Notes: a model not told the origin generated them from the letters alone. A DNA stretch of 64,000 nucleotides from Paenibacillus glycinis (GCF_009909185.1 NZ_JAAAMV010000018.1:1-64000), one strand, 5' to 3'; counted from the first letter of the stretch, positions 35,680 through 44,950 are shown. Numbers and translations are program-made.

Positions 35680-36364
35680 CCTCCAGTGCAATAACGTGAT
35701 CGACAATTTCCATAATGCCGGGGTCATGCGTCGTCATGACGATCGTCATGCCGAGGTCTTCGACGAGGTCGCGAAATACTTTGATCACCTGCAGTCCCAT
35801 GCGGCTGTCCAGCTCGGCGGTGGGCTCGTCCGCGAGCAGGAGCGCCGGCCGGTGGGCGATCGCCCGCGCGATCGCGACGCGCTGCTGCTCCCCGCCGGAT
35901 AGCTCCGGCGGACGGTGCTTCATCCGCCCTTTCATGCCCACCCATTCCAGCGCCTGCTCCGCCCGCTCCTTATGCAGCGCGGGATCGCTGCCGGCGATGC
36001 GCAGCCCGAACTCCACGTTCTCGTACGCCGACATGAGCGGAATCAAGCCGAAGGCTTGAAAAACGAGGCCCAGATTCGTTCTGCGCCATGTGCTCCGCTG
36101 TTTCTCCGGCAGTTCCGAGATGACCCGCCCTTCATAAAAAACCCGGCCCTCCGTCGGCTGATCGAGCGCGGCCAGCAGATTGAGCAACGTCGTCTTCCCC
36201 GAGCCGGACCGTCCTTTCAGCGCGATCATGGAGCCTTGACGTATGTTGAGGTCAATATTCTTGACAGCGGTTACAGCATTGTCGCCGCGTCCGAATACCT
36301 TCTTGACGTTGACTGCCTGCAGCAAAGGCTGCGCATTCGGCGATTCCGCCGGCACGTTCGTCAC
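35648..36364 (-). CDS. ABC ATPase, LolD/MacB type
   Basis: 238 aa. Walker A GRSGSGKTT, Q loop FQAFG, signature LSGGEQQR, Walker [13 protein letters not shown] and switch HDP. First gene of the efflux operon; its 3' end overlaps the adaptor start. GTG start at 36364 with GGAAGGGA about 11 bp upstream. The operon therefore encodes two different MacB-type ATPases for a single permease. Confidence 0.9.
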   Translation of the reverse strand: MTNVPAESPNAQPLLQAVNVKKVFGRGDNAVTAVKNIDLNIRQGSMIALKGRSGSGKTTLLNLLAALDQPTEGRVFYEGRVISELPEKQRSTWRRTNLGLVFQAFGLIPLMSAYENVEFGLRIAGSDPALHKERAEQALEWVGMKGRMKHRPPELSGGEQQRVAIARAIAHRPALLLADEPTAELDSRMGLQVIKVFRDLVEDLGMTIVMTTHDPGIMEIVDHVIALEDGEIVVEPNV

Positions 36365-36758
36365 GATCGGTCATTCCCTTCCGCTTCCGTCCTATGAATT
36401 CGCTTTCAAAAAAAGAAAACTATTTGTAAATTTTTTCTATTAGAGTTAGAATACTAGGCTATCGTCCCCCCTGTCAACCTGCATACGTATGCTTTTACAT
36501 AGGTGAAATTATGGAAATGGCCTACTCGGGGGATTGCTAGAATTGGCGGAGGTACGCGAATCGGTTGTTGGAGCGACCGGTTAATGGCGGCGGAGAGGGG
36601 GACGTCGCCGCGGACGGCGGGGTGCCGGGCCGAAGGCTGCCGGTGCTTTGCTGGACGGCTGGGCGCCGGGCTAAGGCAGCGGCACGGCTGCGCGGCGATG
36701 CCGCTGGCGCGGGCATCTCCATGCCCTGCCGGCAAAGCCGAGGCGGCAAGGAGCCCGC
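36365..36758. other. Gene-free stretch; AT-rich promoter area then a very GC-rich block
   Basis: 36400-36480 is AT-rich and should hold the efflux operon promoter (TATTCT-like box near 36450 on the minus strand), although I cannot place it firmly. From about 36540 to 36757 the base composition jumps to very high GC with frequent GCCG/CGGC self-complementary runs. Frames there have no ribosome binding site or protein-like composition. Confidence 0.5.
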
Positions 36759-37571
36759 CTAAGCCAAGGCGCAGCCGATGCCCCACGCCAGCAAGCCGGC
36801 AACGGCCGAGGATGCGAAATTAACCGCGTCGTTCGTCATGACGGCGAAGCCGCGGATACGCGCGGCGGCGACGCCGCAGTGCCGGGCGCGCTCCGTCTCG
36901 CTGCCGCATGCGGGGCAGCGGTACATGGCCTGCGCCGTTGCGCCGAGCAAGGAATCGGCGAAGGCGCCGGCCGTGCCCGCGATGACCGTTGCTGCGAGCA
37001 GCGGGCCGAGCGGGATGCCCGCCGGCGCGAGCGCCGCGGCTGCCGCGCCGATAAAGGCGGCGCCGGCCAGAGCGGCTGCGCTGCCGAGCGCCGTGACGCC
37101 CCCGCTCGTTCCGGCCGATACGCGGCGGCCTGTAAGCAGCGAGCGAGGAAGCCGGCGGCTGAGCGCGCCGATCTCCGTCGCCCACGTATCCGCGTTGACC
37201 GCGGCCATGACGCCGGAGAACGCGTAGATCCAACCGTTTCCCGGCCATGCGGCATGACCCGCGCACAAGAGCAGCCCAAGACCGCCGTTCGCCCAGACTT
37301 GCATGGCGTCGCGCCTGCCGGTCTTGGCGTAATTCGCCTCGGCCGCTTCCTTCCGCGCGTGACGCTTCTTCCATTTGGACCAGAGCGTCGACGACAGGAA
37401 GAACGCCAGCAGCGTCCCGAACCACAACGAACCGCCAAGCGCCACGTAGCCCGTTCCCATGACCGCGGCCGACACTGCGCCCGTGCCGGAGAGCGACCTC
37501 GCCCGATAAGCGGCTCCCGCGATCAAGACGCTTCCCGCTAAACCCGCTCCCGCCCTCATCCACCATTCCAT
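36759..37571 (-). CDS. DUF92 membrane protein
   Basis: 270 aa, six to seven membrane helices, with GTGAVSAAVMGTGYVALGG, NADTWATEIGALSRR, VSAGTSGGVTALGS and FADSLLGATAQA typical of the DUF92 family (homologous to plant phytyl-phosphate kinase VTE6). A Cys pair and downstream HC (CPACG...RHC) precede a TNDAVNF motif. Polyprenyl-phosphate kinase activity is possible by homology only. The ATG at 37571 follows GGGGGAAA. Confidence 0.78.
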   Translation of the reverse strand: MEWWMRAGAGLAGSVLIAGAAYRARSLSGTGAVSAAVMGTGYVALGGSLWFGTLLAFFLSSTLWSKWKKRHARKEAAEANYAKTGRRDAMQVWANGGLGLLLCAGHAAWPGNGWIYAFSGVMAAVNADTWATEIGALSRRLPRSLLTGRRVSAGTSGGVTALGSAAALAGAAFIGAAAAALAPAGIPLGPLLAATVIAGTAGAFADSLLGATAQAMYRCPACGSETERARHCGVAAARIRGFAVMTNDAVNFASSAVAGLLAWGIGCALA

Positions 37572-37757
37572 CCGCGTTTCCCCCATCCTGCTATTTTCAT
37601 TGCGATTCGTTCATCCGACCGTTAAAATGTCGAATTTTGTCTATTCCACTCGATTCAAGCAGGATTTTGCCCTATCCGCGTTGAACTCCTTCTCGAATCG
37701 CATCGCTGTCGGAGCGTGCTGCCCGCAGCCGCCAGACGTTAGGAGTGTCGTCAGTCC

Positions 37758-38915
37758 ATGAATGAACCGATGCAAAACGGCGATGCCGAAAACGCCCTTC
37801 CGCAGGAGCGAACGCCGGAGGAACTGCTGCGCATCATTTTTGACTATACCGCGAAAATAAGCGTCGAACGCAGGCTGCGAAACGTGCTGCTGCTCATGGC
37901 CGACATGGGCCGCGAGATGGTCGTCGCCGACCGGTGCACCGTTTGGCTCATCGACCATGCCGAGCAGGAGCTGTTCAGCGTGATCGCCCACGGCGCGAAT
38001 GAAATCCGCATGCCCGTCGGATCGGGTTTCGCCGGCCATTCCATCACGACGGGCGAAAGCCTGCTGATCGACGACGCCTACGAGGACCCGCGTTTCAATG
38101 CCGCATCCGACCGGCAGACCGGCTATCGGACGAAGTCCATCATCACCGTGCCGTTCGTCGACAACGACGGCGTGATCATCGGCGCTTACCAGGCCATCAA
38201 CAAGCTGACTCCGCAGGGCGCGTTTTCGCGGCGGGACCTCGAGCAGCTCAAGCTGGCCGCGGCCTACGCCGGCAAATCGCTGGAATCCGTCATCCTGCAC
38301 GAGGAAATCGAATCGACGCAGCGCGAAATCATATTCACGATGGGGCAGATCGGCGAGAGCCGTTCCAAGGAAACCGGCAACCACGTCAAACGCGTCGCCG
38401 AATATTCCGCCGTCCTCGCGCTCGGGCTCGGCCTGCCCCCCAAGGAAGCGAAGCTGCTGCGCATGGTCTCGCCCATGCACGATATCGGGAAGGTCGCCAT
38501 TCCGGACGCCGTGCTGCTCAAGCCGGGCAAGCTGACGCCCGAAGAATTCGATCAAATGAAGCAGCATACGGTAGTCGGCTACCAGCTGCTCAAGTCCTCC
38601 GGCCGCGAATTGCTCAAAGCGGCGGCGATCGTCGCATACCAGCATCACGAGAAATGGAACGGGACCGGCTATCCGCGAGGCCTGAAGGAAGAGGAGATCC
38701 ACCTGTACGGCCGCATTACCGCGGTCGCCGACGTATTCGACGCGCTCGGCAGCGACCGGATCTACAAGAAAGCCTGGGCCCTGGAACCCATTCTCGCGCT
38801 GTTCCGCGAGGAACGCGGCCGGCATTTCGATCCGCGCATCGTCGACGTCTTCTTCGAGCAGCTGCCCGCGCTGCTGGGCATACGCGAGCATTACCGGGAC
38901 GAACCGGCGTTTTAG
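37758..38915 (+). CDS. GAF-HD-GYP protein, probable cyclic di-GMP phosphodiesterase
   Basis: 385 aa. A GAF sensor domain at about residues 25-180 (DRCTVWLIDHAEQELFSVIAHG, GFAGHSITTGESLLIDDAY) is joined to an HD-GYP domain at about 185-375 with MHDIGKVAIPD (HD), QHHEKWNGTGYPRGL (GYP in the form GYPRG) and DVFDALGS. It probably hydrolyses cyclic di-GMP in response to a small ligand. AGGAGTG precedes the ATG. Monocistronic with its own terminator. Confidence 0.9.
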   Translation: MNEPMQNGDAENALPQERTPEELLRIIFDYTAKISVERRLRNVLLLMADMGREMVVADRCTVWLIDHAEQELFSVIAHGANEIRMPVGSGFAGHSITTGESLLIDDAYEDPRFNAASDRQTGYRTKSIITVPFVDNDGVIIGAYQAINKLTPQGAFSRRDLEQLKLAAAYAGKSLESVILHEEIESTQREIIFTMGQIGESRSKETGNHVKRVAEYSAVLALGLGLPPKEAKLLRMVSPMHDIGKVAIPDAVLLKPGKLTPEEFDQMKQHTVVGYQLLKSSGRELLKAAAIVAYQHHEKWNGTGYPRGLKEEEIHLYGRITAVADVFDALGSDRIYKKAWALEPILALFREERGRHFDPRIVDVFFEQLPALLGIREHYRDEPAF

Positions 38916-38982
38916 CGTCCCGCGAAGCCCGACCGAATCCGCGCGCTTTCCGCGCTTTCATCGCAAATACCTCAACACAACG

Positions 38983-39022
38983 AGACGCATAGTCGCGGCC
39001 GCGCCGCGCTATGCGTCTTTTT
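38983..39022 (+). terminator. Terminator of the GAF-HD-GYP gene
   Basis: AGACGCATAG pairs with CTATGCGTCT around a GC-rich loop, followed by TTTTT. Confidence 0.85.
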
Positions 39023-39046
39023 CGCTTCGCGGACCGGAGCCGCGGC

Positions 39047-39781
39047 TTATGCCTTCGATTGGGCCGCCTCCAGGAAGCGGTTCGGATAATTCGTGCAAAT
39101 CATCAGCGTTTCGCTGAGTGCCGCCAACCGTTTGATCATCGGCGTGTCGTTGACCGTCCACGCCATGACGGCGATGTTCGCCCGCTTCATGTCCGCAAGC
39201 AGCTTTTCGGAGACGCGCGTGTACCCGATGGACAGGAACGTGGCGCCCATTTGCTTCAGCTCGTCGGTCAGCGTCCAAGGGAGCGCGTCGATGATAAGTC
39301 CGGTCCGCACTTCCGGCGTCAGCTCCCTCACCCGGCGAAGCGCCTCCCGATCGAAGGAGGTGATGACGGAGTCATGCTGCAGCCCTTTGCCGTACAGGAG
39401 CTCGACGACCTTCCGTTCCATGCCCGGATATCGGCCGCCGTAAGTTTTCAGTTCGATATTGAGCCGGCAGCGGCCGATCGTCGCATCCAGCACCTGTTCG
39501 AGCGTCGGAATGCCTTCTCCCTTGAAAGACTTGCCGAACCAGCCGCCGGCGTCCAGCCGACCCAGCTCCTCGGCCGTATAATCGCCGACCCGCCCCCCCG
39601 AGTTCGCCGTTCGTCTCAGCGAATCGTCATGAATGACGACCGGAATGCCGTCCTTGGACAGCTGGACGTCCAGCTCGATCCACTGCACGAACGGAAAATC
39701 GAGTGCCGCCCTGAATGCCGCCATCGTATTCTCCGGCGCAAGGCCGGAAGCGCCCCGGTGGGCAACGCAAGGATTTAACAA
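39047..39781 (-). CDS. Glycerophosphodiester phosphodiesterase (GDPD/UgpQ)
   Basis: 244 aa TIM-barrel enzyme that releases glycerol-3-phosphate from glycerophosphodiesters. Seen: AHRGASGLAPENTMAAF (catalytic His and Arg), IELDVQLSKDGIPVVIHDD, NIELK and the C-terminal MAWTVND. The TTG at 39781 is chosen because AAGGAG sits 7 bp before it; a GTG at 39790 overlaps the upstream stop as GTGA. No signal peptide, so cytoplasmic. Coupled to the CapA-like gene. Confidence 0.9.
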   Translation of the reverse strand: MLNPCVAHRGASGLAPENTMAAFRAALDFPFVQWIELDVQLSKDGIPVVIHDDSLRRTANSGGRVGDYTAEELGRLDAGGWFGKSFKGEGIPTLEQVLDATIGRCRLNIELKTYGGRYPGMERKVVELLYGKGLQHDSVITSFDREALRRVRELTPEVRTGLIIDALPWTLTDELKQMGATFLSIGYTRVSEKLLADMKRANIAVMAWTVNDTPMIKRLAALSETLMICTNYPNRFLEAAQSKA

Positions 39782-39786
39782 CGAAC

Positions 39787-41247
39787 TCACTCCTTCATTT
39801 GAACGCGACCGTTCGAATCGATCGACGCATGGATGGAAATGCCCGATATCCGTTTCAACAGCGCGGCGGCTTCCGCGCCCTCGAGCGGAGCGGGCTGCGA
39901 TTGAACGGCGCGCATCGGATGCAGCAGGAGCGAGCACGTCCCGCCGGCATCGCAAGCGGCGTCCAGAATGCCCGTATCGGCCGTTCGCTTATCCGGCATG
40001 CCGCTGAAAATAAAATTGCCCAGGCTGTAGGCGATCCATTTGCCTTTGTACGCCTCGAAGCCCTGCAGCACGTGCGGATGGCTGCCGACGACCAGATCGG
40101 CCCCGGCATCGATGTACGCGTGCCCGAGCCGCGTCTGATCCGCATTGGGCTTATCCGCGAGCTCGGTGCCCCAATGAACCATGACGACGACGACGTCCGC
40201 TTCTTCCTTCGCTTTCTTGATCGCGGCGACGGCCCTTGTCGGATCGTACGACTCCGCCAATCCGGGATGGTCCTTGCCCGCCTTCCAAGAGCCGACGGGA
40301 ACGACGCGGGTCAGGCCGAGATAAGCGATCCGGATGCCGTTCGCTTCCTTGATCACCGGCTTGAACGCCTCGGTATCGTCCTTGCCCGCCCCCATGTTCG
40401 GCATCTTGGCCTTGTTCAAGTAATCGATCGTGTCCAGCAAGCCTTCTTCGCCCTGATCCAGCGTGTGGTTGTTCGCCAGGTTGACCACGTCGATGCCGGA
40501 ATCCACCAGCGCGGGCAGCGCGTCCGGCGAGGATTTGTACACGTACTGCTTGTCGGGCGCCGGCGTGCCGCGAAGCGTGACGGGCGTCTCCAGGTTCGCC
40601 GCCGTCACGTCCGACAGCTGCAGGAAATTCCGGACCTTCGCGTAAGGATAGTCGTACCCGTTCTTGAGCATCAGCTTCTCGACCGACGCCGCCAGCAGGA
40701 TATCCCCGGTAAAGGATAGATCGGCCGTGTCCTCTCCGGGACCGGCAATTCCGCCGTTCCCGGCCGACCCTTGCGACGAATCGCTGCCGCTCTGGCCGCC
40801 GGCTGCACCGGTGCCGGCATCCGCCCCGGGCGAAGCGCCGGCCGGCGCATCGGTCGGCGTATCGGCAGGCGCGTTGACCGGCGCATCCCCGGCGGTTCCG
40901 CCGCCGGCATTGCCCTCGTCCGTTCCGCCGTTCGTCGCGCCGTCCGCGCCGCCATTATTCGAAGCGCCGGCGTTTTCCGACGGGGCATCCGGCACGGAGC
41001 CGGCGTCGCCCTCCGGCGCGGGCGGAGCATCTCCTCCGCCGTTCCCGGCGCCGTCTTGCGCCGTAGTGCCGTTACCGTTAGACGGCGCGTCCAATTTATC
41101 GCCTCCGCCTCCGCGCTGGACGAGATATGCGACCGCTGCGGCGCCGATGAGCAGCAGCAGGATGCCGTTAATGACGACGAGCCTGCGCAGTCGCTTGGAG
41201 CGCTGCTTTTTTTGACGCTGATGGGATTCAGAGCGTGACATGACCAT
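39787..41247 (-). CDS. CapA-like (PgsA/CapA family) membrane-anchored protein
   Basis: 486 aa. One N-terminal membrane helix (about 22-44), then a ~120-residue low-complexity linker of Gly, Ala, Asp, Pro, Asn and Ser, then a calcineurin-like CapA domain: DLSFTGDILLA, NLETPVT, NLANNHTLDQG, MVHWGTE, GADLVVGSHPHVLQG and SLGNFIFS. The family is linked to poly-gamma-glutamate and capsule; no pgsBC genes are near, so the role is open. AAAGGAG precedes the ATG at 41247. Confidence 0.85.
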   Translation of the reverse strand: MVMSRSESHQRQKKQRSKRLRRLVVINGILLLLIGAAAVAYLVQRGGGGDKLDAPSNGNGTTAQDGAGNGGGDAPPAPEGDAGSVPDAPSENAGASNNGGADGATNGGTDEGNAGGGTAGDAPVNAPADTPTDAPAGASPGADAGTGAAGGQSGSDSSQGSAGNGGIAGPGEDTADLSFTGDILLAASVEKLMLKNGYDYPYAKVRNFLQLSDVTAANLETPVTLRGTPAPDKQYVYKSSPDALPALVDSGIDVVNLANNHTLDQGEEGLLDTIDYLNKAKMPNMGAGKDDTEAFKPVIKEANGIRIAYLGLTRVVPVGSWKAGKDHPGLAESYDPTRAVAAIKKAKEEADVVVVMVHWGTELADKPNADQTRLGHAYIDAGADLVVGSHPHVLQGFEAYKGKWIAYSLGNFIFSGMPDKRTADTGILDAACDAGGTCSLLLHPMRAVQSQPAPLEGAEAAALLKRISGISIHASIDSNGRVQMKE

Positions 41248-41283
41248 GATCCGCGGGCTCCTTTTCCGGGAACTTCGTTCCCT

Positions 41284-42285
41284 TCACACAAAATACGAGA
41301 TTCGCTCTTCCGCTTCGCGCTTGCCGATCAAACCCCGATGTTCCAGATAATAGACGTGCGCCAGCGTTTCCGACATGGCAAAGCGCATATGATGCGCGTC
41401 CCCGGCGATCCTCTCGCCGAACAACCGCAGGCAGAGCCGATAACCCGTGCAAGGCTCTTCCCGAAGCATCGCGACGATGCTCTCGAGCCTGCGTTCATGA
41501 TGCGCGGCCAGTTCCGCCGTCCGCTGCGCGAAGCGGTCGAACGGTTCCCGGTGGCCCGGAAAAGCCAGCTCGACCTCATAGGCGGACAGCTCGCGCAAGC
41601 TTGCCAGAAACGACGCCAGCTGCCGGTGGTCTTCCCCGGGCACGACGCTGATATTCGGCGTGATCGTGGGCAGCACCTGGTCGCCGCAGATCATCCGCTT
41701 CGTCTCCGCCGCATAGAAGCACAGCTGTCCGCCGGCATGTCCCGGGGCGTCGATGGCCAGCCAATCCAAGCCGGCCATGCGGACGGTCTGCCCCGCCTCG
41801 ATGTAGCGCACTTCCGGCTGCGGCGACACCTTCGCGACGAAGCTGTCCAAATGCGGCCTCAACGTCGCGACGACTTCCGCCGGCATCCCGTGCCGCGCGT
41901 AGAGCGCGGCCAGCTCCGCGGCGAAAGCGGCGCCGCCGTCCGGTCCCCACAGCCGCCGCGCGTACGCATGCGATTCCGCGGACATGAGGACCGAAGCGCC
42001 GGTTCGCCGCTGAAACCATCCGGCAAGGCCGTAGTGGTCCGGGTGCTGATGCGTCAATAGAATCGTATGAATGTCCGCGAACGCGACCCGATGCTCGGCC
42101 ATGGCCGCTTCCCATGCCGCCTTCGCTTCGTCCGTATGCAAGCCGGGATCGACCAAGGTATATCCCCGCTCATCCCGCAGCAAATAAGCGTTCACCCATT
42201 TCAACGAGAAAGGCAGCGGCACGCGAACCTGCACGATGCCTCCGGGCCATGCCGTCGCGGCGGGCCTTCCTGCTATTCCGTCCAT
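41284..42285 (-). CDS. MBL-fold metallo-hydrolase
   Basis: 333 aa. Metallo-beta-lactamase fold with TLVDPGL, the metal motif THQHPDHYGLAGW (H.H.DH), DAPGHAGGQLCFY, CGDQVLPTITPN and FPGHREPFDRF, plus a C-terminal helical/winged region (from about 260, including HMRFAMSETLAHVYYL). This is the YflN/glyoxalase II-like group with a C-terminal helix-turn domain; the substrate is unknown. GGGAGGGG precedes the ATG at 42285. Confidence 0.85.
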   Translation of the reverse strand: MDGIAGRPAATAWPGGIVQVRVPLPFSLKWVNAYLLRDERGYTLVDPGLHTDEAKAAWEAAMAEHRVAFADIHTILLTHQHPDHYGLAGWFQRRTGASVLMSAESHAYARRLWGPDGGAAFAAELAALYARHGMPAEVVATLRPHLDSFVAKVSPQPEVRYIEAGQTVRMAGLDWLAIDAPGHAGGQLCFYAAETKRMICGDQVLPTITPNISVVPGEDHRQLASFLASLRELSAYEVELAFPGHREPFDRFAQRTAELAAHHERRLESIVAMLREEPCTGYRLCLRLFGERIAGDAHHMRFAMSETLAHVYYLEHRGLIGKREAEERISYFV

Positions 42286-42376
42286 CCATTCCCCTCCCGC
42301 CGTTTCCTTTGCGCGCCTAGGCGCAACTCATCCAATTGTAACGTAAGCCCGCTAATCTGGCAAAATGCCGAACGGG

Positions 42377-42406
42377 GCATATTTTTCGAATTGGAAATCC
42401 ATACTA
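42377..42406 (+). promoter_or_regulatory. Sigma-G (forespore) promoter of the ger operon
   Basis: GCATA (42377-42381), an 18-bp spacer and CATACTA (42400-42406) fit the sigma-G consensus GHATR-N18-CATWHTA at every position. The start would be near 42414, about 54 bp before gerA. Germinant receptor genes are known sigma-G targets. Confidence 0.75.
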
Positions 42407-42467
42407 TATCGAGCTGCCAGCCGTTTCCATAAACGGGTGGATATTCTTCGATCGAGGATGTGATGCC

Positions 42468-43793
42468 ATGCTGAACCGTATCGGAACTTTGTTCGCCGAA
42501 TCGCGGGACCTGACGTTGGACCGCTTGCAGAACGACTCGCTGATCATCGAGGTCGCCTACATCTCCACCCTTTGCGACGAGAGCAAGGTCAGCGACTTCA
42601 TCCTCGTTCCGTTCACGAAACAAGAGCATCCGTTCGAGGACCTGGTCAAACGCAATCCGTCCTTCAAACGGCTGGACGATCCGGCCAAATGGGGCGACAC
42701 GCTCCTTCACGGCTTCGTGCTGCTGCAATTGAACGGCATGGTCTATAAGCTCGACGCCGCGCGGATCATCCGCAACGAGAATCCCCAGACGATGGTGGAA
42801 ACCGTCATTATGGGACCGCAGATCTCGCTGAGCGAGGATTTGATCGATTCGATCAACATCGTTCGGAGCCGCTATCCGAGCGAGGAGCTGGCCGTCGAGG
42901 AACGCACGGTGGGCACGATCTCCAAGACCCGGATGCTGCTCGTCTACGACAAGCATCGGGTGGACGCCACCGTGCTCGGCCTTATCCGCGCGAAGCTGGA
43001 GCGCATCTCCGATCCGTTTTACACGGCTACCGGGGAACTCGTCCGTTCGCTGGGCGACCGCTACCGCTTGTTCCCCTCGATGATGGTGACGGAGCGTCCG
43101 GACCGCGTCTGCTCCGCCATCGAGGACGGCAAAGTGATCGTGCTGCTGCAAGGCTCCATGTTCGCGATAATCCTGCCTTCTACCTTCTTCGATTTCCTGC
43201 ACGCGGTGGACGACGATTACGACTCCTTCTGGATGACGCGCGCCATGATCACGCTGCGGTATTTCGCCGTCGTGCTGACGATTACGCTGCCGGCGCTTTA
43301 CGTCGCCATCATGTCCTACAATCCGGAGCTGTTCCGGGTGCAGCTGACCTTTTCGATTGCCGGCAGCCGCTCCGCCGTCCCTTATCCGTCCTTCGTGGAG
43401 GTGTTCATCATGCTGTTCATGATCGAATCCCTGATCGAGGCCAGCGTCCGCCTGCCCAAATACATCGGTTCGACGGCCACCACCGTGGGCGGCTTGATTC
43501 TCGGCCAGGCCGCGCAGCAGGCGGGACTCGTCAGCAGCATCATGATCATCGTGACCTCCGTCGTGGCCATCTCGAACTTCGTCATTCCCGTCAACAACAT
43601 GTCGACGGCCATACGGTTCCTGAAGTATCCCTTGATCGTGCCCGCGATCTTCTTCGGCATCTCCGGCGTGACGTTCGGCGTCTTCTGCTACCTCGTCTAC
43701 CTGGCCGACCTGCGCAGCTTCGGCAAGCCGTACTTCCGGATCTTCGGGCGAAGGCAATCGCAATCGAGCGACGTCGGGCAGGTGGGCCGGTAA
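42468..43793 (+). CDS. Spore germinant receptor A subunit (GerA/GerKA family)
   Basis: 441 aa. A soluble N-terminal domain (about 1-240, with DFILVPFTKQEHPFEDL, RTVGTISKTRMLLVYD and FPSMMVTERPD) and about five membrane helices (about 265-425, with ITITLPALYVAI, MLFMIESLIEA and IGSTATTVGGLILGQAA). It lacks the long extra N-terminal region of many GerA proteins. The A subunit forms part of the inner-membrane germinant receptor/ion channel. GAGGATGTG precedes the ATG. The stop overlaps the gerB start by 1 bp (TAATG). Confidence 0.92.
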   Translation: MLNRIGTLFAESRDLTLDRLQNDSLIIEVAYISTLCDESKVSDFILVPFTKQEHPFEDLVKRNPSFKRLDDPAKWGDTLLHGFVLLQLNGMVYKLDAARIIRNENPQTMVETVIMGPQISLSEDLIDSINIVRSRYPSEELAVEERTVGTISKTRMLLVYDKHRVDATVLGLIRAKLERISDPFYTATGELVRSLGDRYRLFPSMMVTERPDRVCSAIEDGKVIVLLQGSMFAIILPSTFFDFLHAVDDDYDSFWMTRAMITLRYFAVVLTITLPALYVAIMSYNPELFRVQLTFSIAGSRSAVPYPSFVEVFIMLFMIESLIEASVRLPKYIGSTATTVGGLILGQAAQQAGLVSSIMIIVTSVVAISNFVIPVNNMSTAIRFLKYPLIVPAIFFGISGVTFGVFCYLVYLADLRSFGKPYFRIFGRRQSQSSDVGQVGR

Positions 43794-44950
43794 TGAGCCG
43801 CTATTTCTTCTACAACGTCATTCTCGTCAGTTTGCTGAACCTGATGCTGTTCGTCCCGTATTTGCTGATTCAATACCGCTACAAAGGCGCGATCATGTCG
43901 ATGCTGTGCGCCGCGATCGTCGGCACCGCGCTCGCCCTGCTCTTCATGCATGTCATGAAAACCTTTCCCGGGAAAGGCCTGCCGGAGATCCTGCGCCTGT
44001 TCATGCCCAAACCGCTGACGATTCCCATCTTGATCGTCTGCGCCGTCATGTGGCTGACCGCATCGTCCATTACGATGTACGCCTTTTCCGTGCTCATTAA
44101 TCGCTTCTTCAATCCGGACACGAGCTCGCTCGTCGTGCTGGTCTTTATGTGCCTCGTCTGCATGTACGCCGCGACGCGTTCCACGCTGACGGTGATCTTC
44201 GTGCTGGAAGTCGGTCTGATCGTATGCGTCCCGATCATCGTGTTCCTGCTGTTCAAAGCCTTCAACAGTCCGATGCTGGACTGGGACGCCATCCGGACGG
44301 TCAGCCATTATTGGAACCGCGGTCCCCAGGTCAAGCCGTTCGCCGCTTCGTTGTTCGTCTTCACGGGGTACATGAATTTCTTTATGTTCAACCGGCTGAA
44401 TTCGCCGAATTTCCGGCTGCGGTTTCGCTGGGGCACGCCCATCTTCTGCAGCCTGATCCTGCTCACGTCGTTCTTCATTCCCATCGGCTTCCACGGCACG
44501 GAAGGAGCCGCCGATTATTTGTACATCTGGAGCGTCACCTCGGACACGCTCATCATGAGCTACGGGTTTATCGAACGGGTCATTTTCGTGTTTCTGCTGA
44601 TGTATCTGATGTTATCCCTGATCTTCGCGATGATCGGCTGGCATATGGGGATGGAAATGATCAAGAGCTGTTTGCCGGAGAAAAAGGAGGCAATCGACCC
44701 CGCGCGCACGCCTCGTTCGAACTGGGTCATCGTCGGGCTGTTCGCCGTGCTGACGGTCGCCTACGCGTACTGGTTCAACGAGAAGGAAAACTTGAAAATC
44801 ACGAGCCATTGGATCGTATTGCGAGCTTGCGTGGAGATCGTCTCGGTGCTGTTCGTTTTCGTGCTTAGCCTGTTCGGATCCGGGAAAAGAAAGAAGCTGG
44901 TGAGCCATGAAAATACTTCGCATAACGCTGCTAGCCCTGACGGCGCTTAG
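43793..44950 (+). CDS. Spore germinant receptor B subunit (GerB/GerKB family)
   Basis: 385 aa with about ten membrane helices, APC-superfamily fold; the B subunit is thought to bind the germinant. YFFYNVILVSLLNLMLFVPYLL begins the first helix and FPGKGLPEILRLFMPK is a family loop. Translation is coupled to gerA. Its last 44 bp overlap gerC. Confidence 0.9.
   Translation: MSRYFFYNVILVSLLNLMLFVPYLLIQYRYKGAIMSMLCAAIVGTALALLFMHVMKTFPGKGLPEILRLFMPKPLTIPILIVCAVMWLTASSITMYAFSVLINRFFNPDTSSLVVLVFMCLVCMYAATRSTLTVIFVLEVGLIVCVPIIVFLLFKAFNSPMLDWDAIRTVSHYWNRGPQVKPFAASLFVFTGYMNFFMFNRLNSPNFRLRFRWGTPIFCSLILLTSFFIPIGFHGTEGAADYLYIWSVTSDTLIMSYGFIERVIFVFLLMYLMLSLIFAMIGWHMGMEMIKSCLPEKKEAIDPARTPRSNWVIVGLFAVLTVAYAYWFNEKENLKITSHWIVLRACVEIVSVLFVFVLSLFGSGKRKKLVSHENTSHNAASPDGA

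Noticed and set aside
36454-36823. Frames of about 110 aa in the GC-rich gap
   Set aside because: Arg/Pro/Ala-rich translations on both strands, no ribosome binding sites, partly overlapping DUF92.
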